Shown here: piece after piece, positions 40,740 through 50,792 of the stretch
Position numbering within the stretch: the stretch's first letter is position 1
Layout: every line of letters begins with the position of its first letter
Origin: Salinisphaera sp.
Lineage (GTDB): Bacteria > Pseudomonadota > Gammaproteobacteria > Nevskiales > Salinisphaeraceae
Reading direction: 5' to 3'
Length of the DNA stretch: 64,000 nucleotides
Assembly (NCBI RefSeq): GCF_002729955.1
Contig: NZ_PBYA01000032.1
Coordinates: 1-64,000 of the forward strand
The notes under the pieces: generated by a model
Told to the model about the DNA's origin: nothing
Databases searched by the model: none
What the model saw: only the letters and a program-made list of their open reading frames with translations
Position numbers and translations under genes: made by a program

Positions 40740-42191
40740 GTGAAACCCAGCGACGAAGCAGCGACCGGAACCCACACATTCCCGTACGACGGCGAGGCAT
40801 TGCAGACGGTGTTGGCCCATACGTTTGCCTTGATGCCGGAAGCGGTCCTGCTCGCCGACACAGACCGCCGGATCATCATGGTCAACGACGCGGCGGTGGC
40901 GCTGTTTCGCTACGCGCGCGAAGAGCTACTCGGCCGCACCACGCAAATGCTCTACGCGCATCGGGCCGACTTCCAGGAAACCGGCCGCACCCGCTATAAC
41001 CGGCGCGCCGCGCACCATACACAGACCTATCTCATGCGCTACCGGCGCAAGGACGGGAGCGAGTTCGACGGCGAAACGATTGGCGGGCCGATTCTGGGCG
41101 CCGAGGGCGATGGGCCCATGTTTCTCGGCATCATCCGTGACCAAAGCGCCCGGGTGGCGAATGAACATGCCCTGCACGGCCTGCATGCCATCACGTCAGA
41201 TCAGTCACTGAGCTTCGCCGATCGACGTCACGCCATCCTGGAGCTTGGATGTGAGCATTTTGGCATGCCCATCGGCATGGTCAGCCATATCGAAGACCAG
41301 GCATACCAGGTCGTTGATATCGTCGATGGCGTATCGGATATCAAGCCCGGCCAGGTGTTTCCGGTTTCGGAAACCTATTGCTGCCATACGATCGTTGCCG
41401 AGGGGCCGTTCGCCGTGGACCGGACCGGCGAGGGCGAGTTGTGCGAACACCCTTGTTATCAGCGTTTCGCGCTGGAGTCTTATATCGGCGCCCCGCTCAC
41501 GCTCGACGGCCAGATCGTGGGCACGCTGAATTTCTCCAGTACCGAGCCGACCGGCGAGTTCACCACCTACGATCTCGACCTCATCGGCATGTTCGCGCAG
41601 TGGCTGGATCACGAGATTGCCCGCGAGCGTGATCTACTCGCACTGCGCGGCGCCCAGGACGAACTGGCACGGCTGGCGCTCACCGATGAGCTCACCGGGA
41701 TATACAACCGGCGCGCGATCGGCGCCCGCATGCAGGAAGAATTGAACCGCGCCCAGCGCTACGCCCAGCCGGTAAGCGTGGCGCTGGTGGATTTCGACCG
41801 CTTCAAGCAGCTCAACGACCAACACGGGCATATCGCCGGCGATCGGGCGTTGCAGCTGTTCGCAGAACTGGCCACGAAACAGCTGCGTAATCTGGACAGC
41901 GTGGGTCGCTGGGGCGGCGAGGAATTCGTTTTGCTGCTCCCGAACACGGACGCAAACGCGGCGATGACGACCGCACAGCGGCTGCTGGAAACCATCCGAG
42001 GGGCAGGCTGCACGGTCGATGGCACCGCCGTACCGCTGACCGTCAGTGCCGGTCTCGCCACCACGCAGGGTGACGAGTCGATCGAAACCCTCATCGATCG
42101 GGCAGACCAGGCCCTGTACGAAGCGAAGGCAAACGGCCGCGATCAAGCGATCGCCGGCAGTGCATTGTCTGGCCCGAGCCGGTCTATTTGA
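40740..42191 (+). CDS. PAS-GAF-GGDEF sensor diguanylate cyclase
   Basis: PAS (EAVLLADTDRRIIMVNDAAVALFRYAREELLGR), GAF (CCHTIV...GTLNFSS), GGDEF (GRWGGEEFVLLLPNTDA). Confidence 0.92.
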   Translation: MKPSDEAATGTHTFPYDGEALQTVLAHTFALMPEAVLLADTDRRIIMVNDAAVALFRYAREELLGRTTQMLYAHRADFQETGRTRYNRRAAHHTQTYLMRYRRKDGSEFDGETIGGPILGAEGDGPMFLGIIRDQSARVANEHALHGLHAITSDQSLSFADRRHAILELGCEHFGMPIGMVSHIEDQAYQVVDIVDGVSDIKPGQVFPVSETYCCHTIVAEGPFAVDRTGEGELCEHPCYQRFALESYIGAPLTLDGQIVGTLNFSSTEPTGEFTTYDLDLIGMFAQWLDHEIARERDLLALRGAQDELARLALTDELTGIYNRRAIGARMQEELNRAQRYAQPVSVALVDFDRFKQLNDQHGHIAGDRALQLFAELATKQLRNLDSVGRWGGEEFVLLLPNTDANAAMTTAQRLLETIRGAGCTVDGTAVPLTVSAGLATTQGDESIETLIDRADQALYEAKANGRDQAIAGSALSGPSRSI

Positions 42192-42301
42192 CGCAACAGC
42201 GCCAACTGGCCACGCTCAGATGGTCGGCGCTGATCTTCGTTCGCAAAACAGATCTCCGTTGCGCCGACAGCTCCCGGGGTGTTCCAACAACACCCCGGGC
42301 C
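42188..42301 (+). repeat. direct repeat copy B; contains terminator-like hairpin
   Basis: TTGACGCAACAGCGCCAACTGGCCACGCTCAGATGGTCGGCGCTGATC...TCGCAAAACAGATCTCC...CCCGGGGTGTT-ccaac-AACACCCCGGG. Confidence 0.8.
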
Positions 42302-42303
42302 TT

Positions 42304-42720
42304 TTACCGCCAGAGCGACACGCGGCAGATCGCGCATCGTAGATGCGCCTGACCGTCCCGGCGCGCGCTGATGTCCGGGTGTGCATAGCCACACTTCGGG
42401 CAGCCGTCATCGATCGCGGCCACGCCTTCGAATAGATAGGCCGCCTCAATCTCGTCTGCCAACATCCGGTAGCCCCGCACCAGCTTGCCGAGTGCGTCCG
42501 CGACGCTGCGCCCGCGCCCAGTCGGCCCGGCGGTTTTCCAGCCCTCGTCCACCCGCCGCTGCAAGCGCACCGCGTACTCGTAGGATGTCGGGACGGACTC
42601 CAATGCAATCCGCCATCGGTCATCGACGAGCGGGTAGTAGGACGGCATCGGGCGGTGCTTGGGGTTCGGCATCCGCGAATGATTACTGTACGCGCATACA
42701 GTTCGCAAGGGCGACGGCAC
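42304..42720 (-). CDS. hypothetical protein with two CxxC zinc-ribbon motifs
   Basis: DDGCPKCGYAHPDISARRDGQAHLRCAICR; true start uncertain. Confidence 0.5.
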   Translation of the reverse strand: MPSPLRTVCAYSNHSRMPNPKHRPMPSYYPLVDDRWRIALESVPTSYEYAVRLQRRVDEGWKTAGPTGRGRSVADALGKLVRGYRMLADEIEAAYLFEGVAAIDDGCPKCGYAHPDISARRDGQAHLRCAICRVSLWR

Positions 42721-42737
42721 CGGGCTATGCTTCCACC

Positions 42738-43430
42738 ATGTGTGGACGCTACGGTCGATTCAGCGCCGTCGAGGCCTACGCGGCAATCATCAAGGCAATG
42801 GTGTCGCCGCGTTTTGAAGACAGCGCAGGCTATAACCGCCCGCCGGGCACGTTCCAGCTCATCGGCCTCGTCAATCCAGACGACGGCGCTGTCACGCTCG
42901 GGCCGGCCTGGTGGGGCTTCGTGCCCAACTGGGCGACCGATACGAAACTCGCGCCGATCAATGCGCGCTCTGAAACCGCCGACGAAAAGAAGCTCTTCGC
43001 CAAGGCGTTCGAGCAGCAGCGGTGCCTGGTCGCGGCCGACTACTGGATCGAGTGGCAACGCAACGGCGACAACAAGCAGCCGTATGCCATCCGCCCCAGC
43101 GCCGGCGAACCGTTCTTCTTCGCCGGCATCTGGAGCAAAGCATCACGGCTGCCCGAAAATCACGCCGCGGCCGGCCAGGTCACGTTCGCAATCCTGACGG
43201 GCCAGCCGAACGACGACATAGCCCACATCCACAACCGCCAACCCCAGGCGCTCACCGCCAAGGGCGCCCGCCACTGGATCGACCCGGATCTAGACGCAGC
43301 GCAGGCGCAGAAAGTGCTCGATGAACATCGGCACGGGCAATACGACGCCTGGCCAATTGACAAGCGCGTGGGCAGTCCGGCGAACGATGGGCCCGAGACC
43401 ATGGAACCGGTCGACGTTGGATCGGAATGA
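42738..43430 (+). CDS. yedK: SOS response-associated peptidase (SRAP/HMCES, YedK)
   Basis: MCGRYGRF with catalytic Cys2; NARSETADEKKLFAKAFEQQRCLVAADYWIEW; MP/QPLT-like core. Confidence 0.93.
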   Translation: MCGRYGRFSAVEAYAAIIKAMVSPRFEDSAGYNRPPGTFQLIGLVNPDDGAVTLGPAWWGFVPNWATDTKLAPINARSETADEKKLFAKAFEQQRCLVAADYWIEWQRNGDNKQPYAIRPSAGEPFFFAGIWSKASRLPENHAAAGQVTFAILTGQPNDDIAHIHNRQPQALTAKGARHWIDPDLDAAQAQKVLDEHRHGQYDAWPIDKRVGSPANDGPETMEPVDVGSE

Positions 43431-43556
43431 TGCCCGTTTCTCCGAGCGGGCCAGGGAGCTTGTAACGGGGGTTAGGTGCCCTTTTCGTCTCGCCGACCAT
43501 GCGCCGTGGACTCGCAAAGTAGCCGACTCGCTACACTTTTCTTCCTGCGTGGCCTG

Positions 43557-43649
43557 CTACTAAGAGTACGGGCGGTGATCGACTTCCTCGCCGAGCGTTT
43601 CGCGGATCAAGACTTCATGACAAGCGCCTGCGGCAATGAAGCACGTTGA
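43557..43649 (+). pseudogene. C-terminal remnant of a LysR-family regulator
   Basis: Decodes LLRVRAVIDFLAERFADQDFM..., resembling a LysR substrate-binding domain C-terminus; no upstream ORF. Confidence 0.45.
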
Positions 43650-43894
43650 TCTCGCACGCGATGCAGTCAAGGCCGTTGAGGAGAAAACGAATCAACCCGT
43701 CGAATCGATCCGTCGCGCGCCTGTACTCTAAACGAGAGCTGAACGTGGGCGCGTGTGGACACGCACTATACGGCTTTCGGCCTGGGGTGTAACGCTATCT
43801 ACTGTGACTATGGTGCTGCGCCTGTAGCCCGTTCCAGCAAAAGCGATACGCTCTTGCTTGGTAATATCCAGTGGTTATTACGATCGATAGCGAT

Positions 43895-44332
43895 ATGAAA
43901 AAGAACAGCTGCGCCTTAGCGCTCACGGTGCTCTCTACGCTAGTGGCAGGTTGCGCGAGTACACCTCAAGAAACATTCTCCGTCGACCGGGACACAGAAG
44001 CCGAAACCGTCGCCTCGCATATCTACACGATGGCACAGCGTTGTTGGAACAAAGACGATGGGTTCCTGGTTGAAGGGCGCGGCAGTCGTTCGCTGATCAC
44101 GCCGCGCGGTGACTATGCGGTCGAGCTGTTTTGGTATGCCGCCGATACGGGCGATCAGCGGCCTGTGATCGTCGCCGACGTTGTGAATACCGACCACGGC
44201 GCCCAGGTCAACATCGAGAAACAGGGATTCCCATTCTATGGCGCCCGCGGCAAAGTCGAGGCCACCGACGCCGGTGCACGTCGTGTTCGCGCGTGGGCAC
44301 GCGGTGAAACCGCATGCGGTGACAGCCTCTAG
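43895..44332 (+). CDS. putative lipoprotein
   Basis: MKKNSCALALTVLSTLVAGCAST lipobox. Confidence 0.65.
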   Translation: MKKNSCALALTVLSTLVAGCASTPQETFSVDRDTEAETVASHIYTMAQRCWNKDDGFLVEGRGSRSLITPRGDYAVELFWYAADTGDQRPVIVADVVNTDHGAQVNIEKQGFPFYGARGKVEATDAGARRVRAWARGETACGDSL

Positions 44333-44373
44333 GGATAGGGCATCTTTTCCCGCGGCCGATCAAATCGATCGTG

Positions 44374-44940
44374 TTACTCGAACGCGTCGCGTTGGTCGAG
44401 ATCGTAGACCAGGTTATTCGCGATCGAGACATACGCATTGCGTCGATAGCTCGCGTAATCGATAGGCAACCACTGCCACTCACTTGATTCACGCGTGTAC
44501 TGGAACATGTCCACGGGCTTGTTCCCCTTGAATAGGGTCACATTCGCGCTGTAAGTCTGGCTGTAATGCATCGGCAACGCGAAAAGCGTGGCGGCACCGA
44601 GCAGCATCTTGGTGAAACCCAGAAAGCCGCTATCGTGAAATACCGAGTCGGTTTCGATGACAAGCTTGTACGGCGCAAAGGCATTGTTCAGTTCGACGGT
44701 CTGGAACTTCCCACTACGCTGTAGCGTTTTCAGGAATCGCTCATGCACATCATCGCGCGTGGCGTAGCAGCCATATTGATGACAGGTCGTGCTCGTCGGC
44801 ACCTCGCCATTGTTCACCTGCAAACCCACGGAAGGCCAACGCCCATCTGGGTTCTTTGTGATCTCATACGTTGGATACGGACTGCTCACGGCGCAAGCCG
44901 AAAGCGACAGCGCGCCCCCTATAACAGACAACCGCTTCAT
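44374..44940 (-). CDS. putative lipoprotein
   Basis: MKRLSVIGGALSLSACAVSSPYPTYE lipobox-like signal. Confidence 0.65.
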   Translation of the reverse strand: MKRLSVIGGALSLSACAVSSPYPTYEITKNPDGRWPSVGLQVNNGEVPTSTTCHQYGCYATRDDVHERFLKTLQRSGKFQTVELNNAFAPYKLVIETDSVFHDSGFLGFTKMLLGAATLFALPMHYSQTYSANVTLFKGNKPVDMFQYTRESSEWQWLPIDYASYRRNAYVSIANNLVYDLDQRDAFE

Positions 44941-45112
44941 TCGATCCCCCTATGCGGACAACGCGTCCGCGCAGAATTAAACGAGGTTGCGGGTACCAGG
45001 TCAAGCGTTTTTTACAGGCTTGGATAAGGTGTCTCAGGTGATTGTATTTGCGGATCTTTTCGCCGCATAGCGGACGCACTGCTGATCCCTCATACAAACC
45101 TGTCTCGAAGAC

Positions 45113-46099
45113 TCACGCGTGCGTTTTCGGGGTCGAGCCTCTCAACCGTTTCGCATAGGTTTTCGCCAGCAACGCGCCCACCACGATCTGGATCTGGTTG
45201 TAGACCATGATGGGCAGCACGATCATGCCGAGTGCCGGGTTCCCGGCAAAAAGCACGTTCGCCATGGGCAGACCCGAGGCCAGACTTTTCTTCGAGCCGC
45301 AAAATACCGCGGCGGTTTCGTCCGCGAGGTCGAAGCCGAGTCGTCGCGAAAGCACCATCGCGATGCCGATCATGGCCGCGAGCAAGACCGCGCAAAGGCC
45401 GATTGCGAGTGCAATAGCCGTGACCGGCAAGTCCCGCCAGAGACCGCTGGCCACCGACTTCGAAAACGCGGCGTAGACAATCAGCAGGATTACCGCCTGA
45501 TCATACCGAGCAGACAGCGTGTGATGCCGGTCCATGAAGCCGGCCACCCACGGCCTGATCGCCTGGCCCGCGGCGAAAGGCATGAGCAATTGCAAGACGA
45601 TATCCCGCAAGGCATCGCCCACGGCGAACGCGTCACCGCCGGCCGTCTGGGCGAGAAGCATCAGCAGAAAAGGGGTCATCATCATGCCGAAGACATTCGA
45701 GGCCGCTGCACTGCAGACCGCCGCAGGCACATTGCCGCCGGCCATGGCCGTGAACGCGATCGACGAAGAAACAGCAGACGGCAAGGCACCAAGGTACAGA
45801 AAGCCGAGGGCCAGTTCGGGCGGTATCCAGACCGGCGCCAGCGCCGATGCGGGCAGCACAACGATCGGAAAGCAGACAAAGGTGATCGCAAAGATCAGCA
45901 GGTGCAGCCGCCAGTGTGCGGCGCCGGCGCGCACCGACGCGCGCGACAGCGCGGCACCGTGGATAAAGAACAACAGCGCGACTGCGACCTTCCCGGCGAA
46001 CCCAATCATGGCCGCGGCGTTGCCGTGCGCAGGCATGAGCGCAGCGAGCACAATCGCGCCCAGCAAAAGCATCGTGAACCCGTCGATATAGCGACGCAT
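45113..46099 (-). CDS. bile acid:sodium symporter (BASS/YfeH-like) transporter
   Basis: LALGFLYLGALPSAVSSSIAFTAMAGGNVPAAVCSAAASNVFGMMMTP; CGSKKSLASGLPMA. Confidence 0.88.
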   Translation of the reverse strand: MRRYIDGFTMLLLGAIVLAALMPAHGNAAAMIGFAGKVAVALLFFIHGAALSRASVRAGAAHWRLHLLIFAITFVCFPIVVLPASALAPVWIPPELALGFLYLGALPSAVSSSIAFTAMAGGNVPAAVCSAAASNVFGMMMTPFLLMLLAQTAGGDAFAVGDALRDIVLQLLMPFAAGQAIRPWVAGFMDRHHTLSARYDQAVILLIVYAAFSKSVASGLWRDLPVTAIALAIGLCAVLLAAMIGIAMVLSRRLGFDLADETAAVFCGSKKSLASGLPMANVLFAGNPALGMIVLPIMVYNQIQIVVGALLAKTYAKRLRGSTPKTHA

Positions 46100-46102
46100 C
46101 GC

Positions 46103-46792
46103 CTAACCCTCGGAGGTCAGCGCCGCGAGCGACGGCGCCAACAGCTGTCGAGCTGCGGACTCGGCGGCTTCGATGTCACCAGCGCTGATCGCATGCAGCA
46201 GCACTTCGTGATCGGCCTGTGTCGGCTCGGGCAGATCGAGGTCGATCTCCGTGCGTTCGATCGTGTTGCGGATCGCGCGGGCAAAGTAGGCGTAGAGATC
46301 GGCCAGCGCGCTGTTGTGTGCGCTGGCCACCACGGCATGATGAAATCGCTCGTCGTGATCGATGCGCTCACACAAGTCCATGCCGGCATCGCGTCGCGCA
46401 TCTAGCGAACGGCGCATTTCCTGCAAGTCGGAATCATCTCGTCGCGCGGCCGCCAGTCTTGCGGCCTCTACCTCCAGGGTCAGCCGTACTTCGATCCGAT
46501 CCCGCAACGCCGCTCGATCGATCCGGCGCAACGTCTCGCCCGGATCGTATTGAGCACGCACGTAGGTGCCATCGCCCTGCCTGACACGGAGCAAACCGAC
46601 ATGCGCCAGCACTCGCACGGCCTCTCGGACCGTATTCCGGCTCACCCCCAACTGCTCGGACAAAACCGACTCCGTTGGAATGCGTTCGTCGACGCGCCAC
46701 TGCTTCGTCTCGATCGCCTGCCTGATGCTGGCGATCACGGTTTCGACCAACGACCCACGCTGTACCGGTGCCAGACCCATAGCGATCTCCAA
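46103..46792 (-). CDS. GntR/FadR-family (FCD) transcriptional regulator
   Basis: IPTESVLSEQLGVSRNTVREAVRVLAHVGLLRVRQGDGTYV; FCD-type C-terminus. Confidence 0.9.
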   Translation of the reverse strand: MEIAMGLAPVQRGSLVETVIASIRQAIETKQWRVDERIPTESVLSEQLGVSRNTVREAVRVLAHVGLLRVRQGDGTYVRAQYDPGETLRRIDRAALRDRIEVRLTLEVEAARLAAARRDDSDLQEMRRSLDARRDAGMDLCERIDHDERFHHAVVASAHNSALADLYAYFARAIRNTIERTEIDLDLPEPTQADHEVLLHAISAGDIEAAESAARQLLAPSLAALTSEG

Positions 46793-47352
46793 TAAGCCTA
46801 TGAGCCAATCATCCTACCTTTAGATCGAAAACGCAACGGACTTTGGTCGTGGTGAGGCTGTCGAAACGTGCCGAGTGACTATGCGGCCAAGAAAAACACC
46901 GAATAGGCTTAATTTTCCTGACGTTCGGGCGCGTGCGCCCATGGCCGATTGCGACCCACAGCGGACTACATTGATTCCTTGGCCGACCCGACGCTTGACA
47001 CGATAGGCGGATCTGCGAGATATAGTTTGGCACCCCATGCCCGCTACCTGAATTCGGCGAATTGAGTAACGGCGGTCAGAGGCTTAAGAACGCTACCGAA
47101 AGCGCCCGGCTTGGTAGACACTACCGATCCTCTTATAGGGTGCGCCCTCTACCCACCAGCGCCTCAGCATCGACATCTTGAAGCGTGATTCGTGGTGTGT
47201 AAGTCGCCCGATCCCATCGACCCAGCCCAAAGCGGTGCAACCATGTGGATCAGCAGTGGCATTCGAGCCGCCGTGTCCCCACGCGGGCTTAGCCATCCTC
47301 GACGGCGCAATCGTAGTGATGCGACTTGAGTTCTCGGAACGTGGTCTGTTCC

Positions 47353-49614
47353 TCAATGTCGCTCAGTTGCGGCAAGCCCTTCTATAGTTCGTTCCTTCCA
47401 TTGAAGCACTAGGCGCAGCCCATCGTGGCCGCAGATCAATAGCACTCCAGGCATGAGGAAGGGCTGTCTGCGTTGTGCGATCCAAGTCAATAGGTCTAAA
47501 TCTTGATTGCTTGGATTGCTATTCGCGCCGGACGGATGAGTGTGCCATTCACCAAGGTAAGTGACATGACGCCTACTTACGCGCTCGGCCTCGCCGATTG
47601 AGTGTCGAACGCCTCGCACACCTCGGTCGAAATATGAGCGATCGGTCTTACTATCTGTTGGACTCAATAAGGCCACTGTAATGAAGAGTGTCCGGCGCGA
47701 TAAATCATAACTGCCCAAAAGTATTCCGCCAGTTTCAACCGCGCCATCCGCTCGAGCCGTCTCTACAGCAGCCCTTACACTTGATGAAACTAAGACTTTC
47801 CAGTCGCCGAGATCGAACCGATCGAATGGATGTATATGTTGGCGCTCAACCGTTACTGCCCCGGTAGCGTTTAGTGACCAGATCTTGATACTCGTCTCTT
47901 CTGATTCGTGTGTCGCAACGATGTCTTCAGCAGCAAGACCGGCAAAAATTGCCATGCGCGCTTGTGGAATCGTAACGCTAAGATTCCGACAACTACCGAG
48001 TTGAACCTGGCCAGGCGTGGCCAAGTGATCTTGCAGATTTTCGTTCTCGACAAGCATCGCGTAGTAAGCGGCCTCGATCTCACCGCCTCGGCCCCGTCTA
48101 CCAATTCCTTCATGCATTGCGACGAGTGCCGTCCCGCTCGGATTAACGAAGTAGGAACTGACGGGAGACTCGAAATCCGTACTGGCGGCAAGCCAACGCG
48201 CCGCACGAACTGACGCGCTGAAGTCGATGACTCGCTCTGCGGTCGACAGCGCCTCTAGCGCAGGCGGCGGCATATTTTCATAACCAACCGCTGCGTGAAA
48301 GCCGGTCGCGAGCTTGGTTTGAAACAGTTGACAGATCTCCTCGCCAACAACTTCTGCCTTCGAGTATCCGATCCAGCTACCCGACGCGGCATGCCGTGCG
48401 AGGTTGTGCGGCGCGATAAAGTCCTGATCGATCAATGAGCATGTCGATTGACCCATTCGCGCAAGGTTCATAACGGCTTGGGACCCGAGCGCACCAAGAC
48501 CGATCGCTGCCAAAGTCGGAGTTGGCGCTTCGGCGTACCCGCTCGTGCGGCGCGCCAGACTCGGCGAGAATCCATCGACAACATCGAGAGGCAAGACCTG
48601 TTGCGATTTTTGCAACTCGAAATCGGGCTGCTTTTGAAGCAGACGTGCTATCTCACCGCCGCCTTGGGCCACGAGGCCAAGCGACTTGGCGACATCGAGT
48701 AGCGTCAGCTTAGAATTGAGGAAAGCTCTTGTCGTGGTCGCGCCAGCTCTCCGTCCGGCATCGGTCAACGGCGTTGTAATTAAAAGTAAAAGGCTTTGCT
48801 GTATCAGCGTTCTAGCCTCTGGATCGGTTAAATCGGCTGGTAATATTTTCTCGATTTCACTGGTTAGGTCGACTCCAAGTTCCCCGTATATCTCGATCAA
48901 TTCGGACAAATTCGACGGCAGATCGATCATCGACCCATGCCTCGTCGACTTAGTGAGTATGTGGCTGCAGGCGTATTGAGGAATACCCGCATTCGGGGCG
49001 CAAGCCGAGGGACATAGAATAATCGGCGAATAAGGATGCTCAGTACGACGAAATGCGACGTATGAGCGGCTCGCTGCTCGATCGAAATCCGGCGGCAAGA
49101 ACAGTGTCAAGAATGACGGCGCCAATGCCGGATCGAGTGGCTGATCCTCGCCATGGAGCTCGCCGTAAGCACTCTTTTTCATCCACCATCGCACACGCTC
49201 GACTAGCATGGCAGGGTTATACAAGTGAGCGATATCTTCTGCCGGCGCGTCGAAGAGACAAAGAGATCGCCGCAGCCCGCGAAGGTTCAAGTTCAGATGC
49301 GGCAGTTGCTGCGGAAAGTCCGAACGAATCGGAAAGACTGACGGCATGGTTCGATGGCCGCCCGTGACCATTGCAACCGGTTCCCATTCACGCACATCGT
49401 TTAGGCATTCAGCTTGGCCAAGCTCGATGTAGACTTGGACGACGACAGCTTCTGCTGGGTCATCGGCACTTCGATAGCAACTGACTAAAGAACAGCCTTC
49501 ATAGCTTTCCAATGACGCCAATTCGACGAGCGCCCGCAAGCCGTCGTCCGACAGATCATCGGACGCAATTTCGCGAAAACTAGCGCCGGTTAGTCCAGAT
49601 AGATCAGTAGCCAT
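47353..49614 (-). CDS. E2-like / E1 (ThiF) / JAB (MPN) tri-domain fusion
   Basis: E2-like PHLNLNLRGLRRSLCLFD; ThiF IGLGALGSQAVMNLARMG; JAB GEWHTHPSGANSNPSNQDLDLL. Confidence 0.82.
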   Translation of the reverse strand: MATDLSGLTGASFREIASDDLSDDGLRALVELASLESYEGCSLVSCYRSADDPAEAVVVQVYIELGQAECLNDVREWEPVAMVTGGHRTMPSVFPIRSDFPQQLPHLNLNLRGLRRSLCLFDAPAEDIAHLYNPAMLVERVRWWMKKSAYGELHGEDQPLDPALAPSFLTLFLPPDFDRAASRSYVAFRRTEHPYSPIILCPSACAPNAGIPQYACSHILTKSTRHGSMIDLPSNLSELIEIYGELGVDLTSEIEKILPADLTDPEARTLIQQSLLLLITTPLTDAGRRAGATTTRAFLNSKLTLLDVAKSLGLVAQGGGEIARLLQKQPDFELQKSQQVLPLDVVDGFSPSLARRTSGYAEAPTPTLAAIGLGALGSQAVMNLARMGQSTCSLIDQDFIAPHNLARHAASGSWIGYSKAEVVGEEICQLFQTKLATGFHAAVGYENMPPPALEALSTAERVIDFSASVRAARWLAASTDFESPVSSYFVNPSGTALVAMHEGIGRRGRGGEIEAAYYAMLVENENLQDHLATPGQVQLGSCRNLSVTIPQARMAIFAGLAAEDIVATHESEETSIKIWSLNATGAVTVERQHIHPFDRFDLGDWKVLVSSSVRAAVETARADGAVETGGILLGSYDLSRRTLFITVALLSPTDSKTDRSYFDRGVRGVRHSIGEAERVSRRHVTYLGEWHTHPSGANSNPSNQDLDLLTWIAQRRQPFLMPGVLLICGHDGLRLVLQWKERTIEGLAATERH

Positions 49615-50734
49615 GTCCGGCTCGCGGTGCGACTTCGTCGCCCGCTATGCCTGAGGCCGGAACGCCAAGCGCCTTTTTCGAAGCCCCCTTCGAACCGATT
49701 TCTATTTCGATCGGCTTAGGCTCGCTGTTATTAGGGTGCTCCATCGTAACCAGCATATGCTCTCGCTTAACGACATCCTCTCGGTAGTAGTTGGCTGCCT
49801 GACGATGCGGGGGTTGATCATCGTCTGCTTCAGACCCTTCGGACGGAATCGGCCAGCTGGACGAGACTACGTAGCCATTCTTCTCGCCTTGGTCTTCGCA
49901 AAGCCAGCGGATTTGCTCGGTCGGCTCCGTCTTCCGAGTCCCTTTGTTCGGACCGATCGATAAGTAAGAACAATGGTGTGGTAGCTTGTATATATTCCAG
50001 TGCAAACGATTATCGTTTTCGTGGTGTTTCGTAATATCCACGATCTCGGCCAAGACTTCGTGCTTTACATCGGCAGCAAAAAGCACGTCGGTGTCATAGG
50101 AGCCTTCTCGGAATCGCATCTGGAATACAAGCGAATCACCATTGCGATCTTCGATCCCATTCTCGTCGCTACGCGTCGCGTGCGGCGAATGTGCGAAGGC
50201 TTCAACCGCATCCTGCGCGATCGTAAGACCAGGCACCCGCTTACCGGCATCGACGATACAGTCCTGACGATCTTCAACTGACAAACCGTTTTCCTCGAGC
50301 CAATCTCTCAGTCGCGCTGGCCTCGAGAAAACAACGATCCCTTCACCCTTTCTTAGACGGTGCCGAGCTTCTTGGCGAATTGCCCGAGCATCCCCGGCCA
50401 CGCCCTCTTCGGTTATAGCAGCTGCAGGAACCCAGAGCGTGCGAATTTTCTTCCGTCCTTCACCCTGATACTTCTTAGCGTGATCCAGCCAAAAGTATTC
50501 GGAAGAACGCTTGCAATGGTCCGTGTCGAGATGACTGAAGGCTACAATACGGTACTCCTCGACACCGGCTTCTTCGAAATCCTCTGACAAAAGCGAAGTC
50601 AGGTCGCAACGTTTATCGCTGTCGTCGCCTGTATCGGCCATATCCGCGAAATCGACGAGCATACGCTCTCCGCTTTGCAGCTCAATCAGACAAGTGTCTG
50701 CGCTCCCAACCGGGAAAAAAGTTAGCTTAGTCAT
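49604..50734 (-). CDS. metallo-beta-lactamase-fold hydrolase
   Basis: VAFSHLDTDHCKRS (HxDxDH), DVLFAADVKHE, LPHHCSYLS; overlaps the E2-E1-JAB gene by 11 nt. Confidence 0.82.
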   Translation of the reverse strand: MTKLTFFPVGSADTCLIELQSGERMLVDFADMADTGDDSDKRCDLTSLLSEDFEEAGVEEYRIVAFSHLDTDHCKRSSEYFWLDHAKKYQGEGRKKIRTLWVPAAAITEEGVAGDARAIRQEARHRLRKGEGIVVFSRPARLRDWLEENGLSVEDRQDCIVDAGKRVPGLTIAQDAVEAFAHSPHATRSDENGIEDRNGDSLVFQMRFREGSYDTDVLFAADVKHEVLAEIVDITKHHENDNRLHWNIYKLPHHCSYLSIGPNKGTRKTEPTEQIRWLCEDQGEKNGYVVSSSWPIPSEGSEADDDQPPHRQAANYYREDVVKREHMLVTMEHPNNSEPKPIEIEIGSKGASKKALGVPASGIAGDEVAPRAGHGY

Positions 50735-50792
50735 ACACTATCATTTTTATTTTCGGTCTTAATGCATGTTTTTGGGCATTGTTAGCCAATAT

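Noticed and set aside
40539-42301. Integron attC sites around the GGDEF gene
   Set aside because: No GTTRRRY/RYYYAAC core pairs at the repeat ends and no integrase in the window.
45119-46405. + strand ORF of 428 aa
   Set aside because: Antisense to the BASS transporter and GntR regulator; R/H/Q-rich artefact.
47093-47356. Small ORF overlapping the end of the E2-E1-JAB gene as a ubiquitin-like protein
   Set aside because: TTG start with TTGA overlap is suggestive, but no beta-grasp-like pattern or C-terminal Gly tail; left unassigned.
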